DNA from: DASVDK01 sp036562265 [NCBI: Thermodesulfobacteriota bacterium] | Lineage (GTDB): Bacteria > DASVDK01 | Assembly (NCBI GenBank): GCA_036562265.1 | Contig: DATCKS010000160.1 | Coordinates: forward strand, 1 to 8,198 | Length of the DNA: 8,198 nucleotides | Direction of reading: 5' to 3' | Part shown: positions 8,134 through 8,198 of the stretch, one piece after another | Numbering within the stretch: position 1 is the stretch's first letter | Layout: every line of letters starts with the position of its first letter | The notes under the pieces: model-generated | Seen by the model: only the letters and a program-made list of their open reading frames with translations | Database searches by the model: none | Told to the model about the DNA's origin: nothing | Program-made: the position numbers and the translations under genes

Positions 8134-8157
8134 GGGCGCCGCGGGCGGGCGGCGCCC
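8134..8157. repeat. Strong GC hairpin upstream of pheA promoter
   Basis: GGGCGCCGC (8134-8142) pairs perfectly with GCGGCGCCC (8149-8157), a 9-bp all-G/C stem with a 6-nt loop. No T-tract follows on either strand. It lies just 11 nt from the second inverted repeat and could be part of a tandem-hairpin terminator of an upstream gene beyond the right edge. The remaining bases to 8198 hold nothing I can assign. Confidence 0.5.
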
Positions 8158-8198
8158 GCGTCCACGCCTCCCTTTCTCGGCGGCATCGGATACAGCGG

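Noticed and set aside
8049-8186. 46-residue N-terminal extension of PheA from an in-frame ATG at 8186
   Set aside because: Low-complexity sequence overlapping the promoter and two hairpins, while GGAGG lies 7 nt before the ATG at 8048, where the mutase domain begins.
8102-8198. Possible divergent plus-strand gene starting at ATG 8102
   Set aside because: Only 32 Ala/Pro/Arg-rich codons are visible, the frame passes through the hairpin, and no spaced ribosome site precedes it. It cannot be judged without sequence to the right.

Overview
The window is a compact block of primary metabolism, all on the minus strand. Read 5'->3' on that strand the order is pheA - hisC - aroF - tyrA - aroA - cmk - rpsA. 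It covers the committed first step of the shikimate pathway (DAHP synthase), EPSP synthase, the chorismate-to-phenylalanine/tyrosine branch and an aminotransferase that can finish it. These are followed by cytidylate kinase and ribosomal protein S1. rpsA runs off the left edge and lacks only its extreme C-terminus.

Layout from right (upstream) to left (downstream): 8049-8198 is a leader with two strong inverted repeats and a good extended -10 promoter. pheA (8048-6966) is a chorismate mutase/prephenate dehydratase/ACT P-protein. hisC (6944-5841) is 21 nt downstream. A 123-nt gap holds a 7-bp hairpin. aroF (5717-4701) is a Thermotoga-type DAHP synthase. tyrA (4701-3835, GTG start) overlaps the aroF stop by 1 nt, and aroA (3838-2522) overlaps tyrA by 4 nt (ATGA). 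cmk (2494-1790, GTG start) follows 27 nt on, and rpsA (1633 to the edge) follows 156 nt on. That last gap has a hairpin and a possible second promoter. No stretch over 300 bases lacks a gene.

Organism: GC is very high throughout, with strong G/C at third codon positions, Shine-Dalgarno-type ribosome sites and a six-domain S1, so this is a GC-rich bacterium. The order resembles the aromatic 'supraoperon' known from Pseudomonas (serC-pheA-hisC-tyrA/aroA-cmk-rpsA), but carries a type I-beta DAHP synthase gene between hisC and tyrA, as aroF sits with pheA/tyrA in some deltaproteobacteria. A lineage such as Methylomirabilota/Rokubacteria or a deltaproteobacterial relative would fit. That is inference, not shown by the sequence.

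How the genes work together: AroF starts the pathway, AroA makes the chorismate precursor EPSP, PheA and TyrA divide chorismate/prephenate, and HisC can transaminate the keto acids. Likely feedback points are the N-terminal domain of AroF and the ACT domain of PheA. TyrA has no regulatory domain. I see no mobile elements, CRISPR, tRNA or rRNA genes, and no candidate for a new multi-gene system. The least ordinary parts are the three non-coding gaps.
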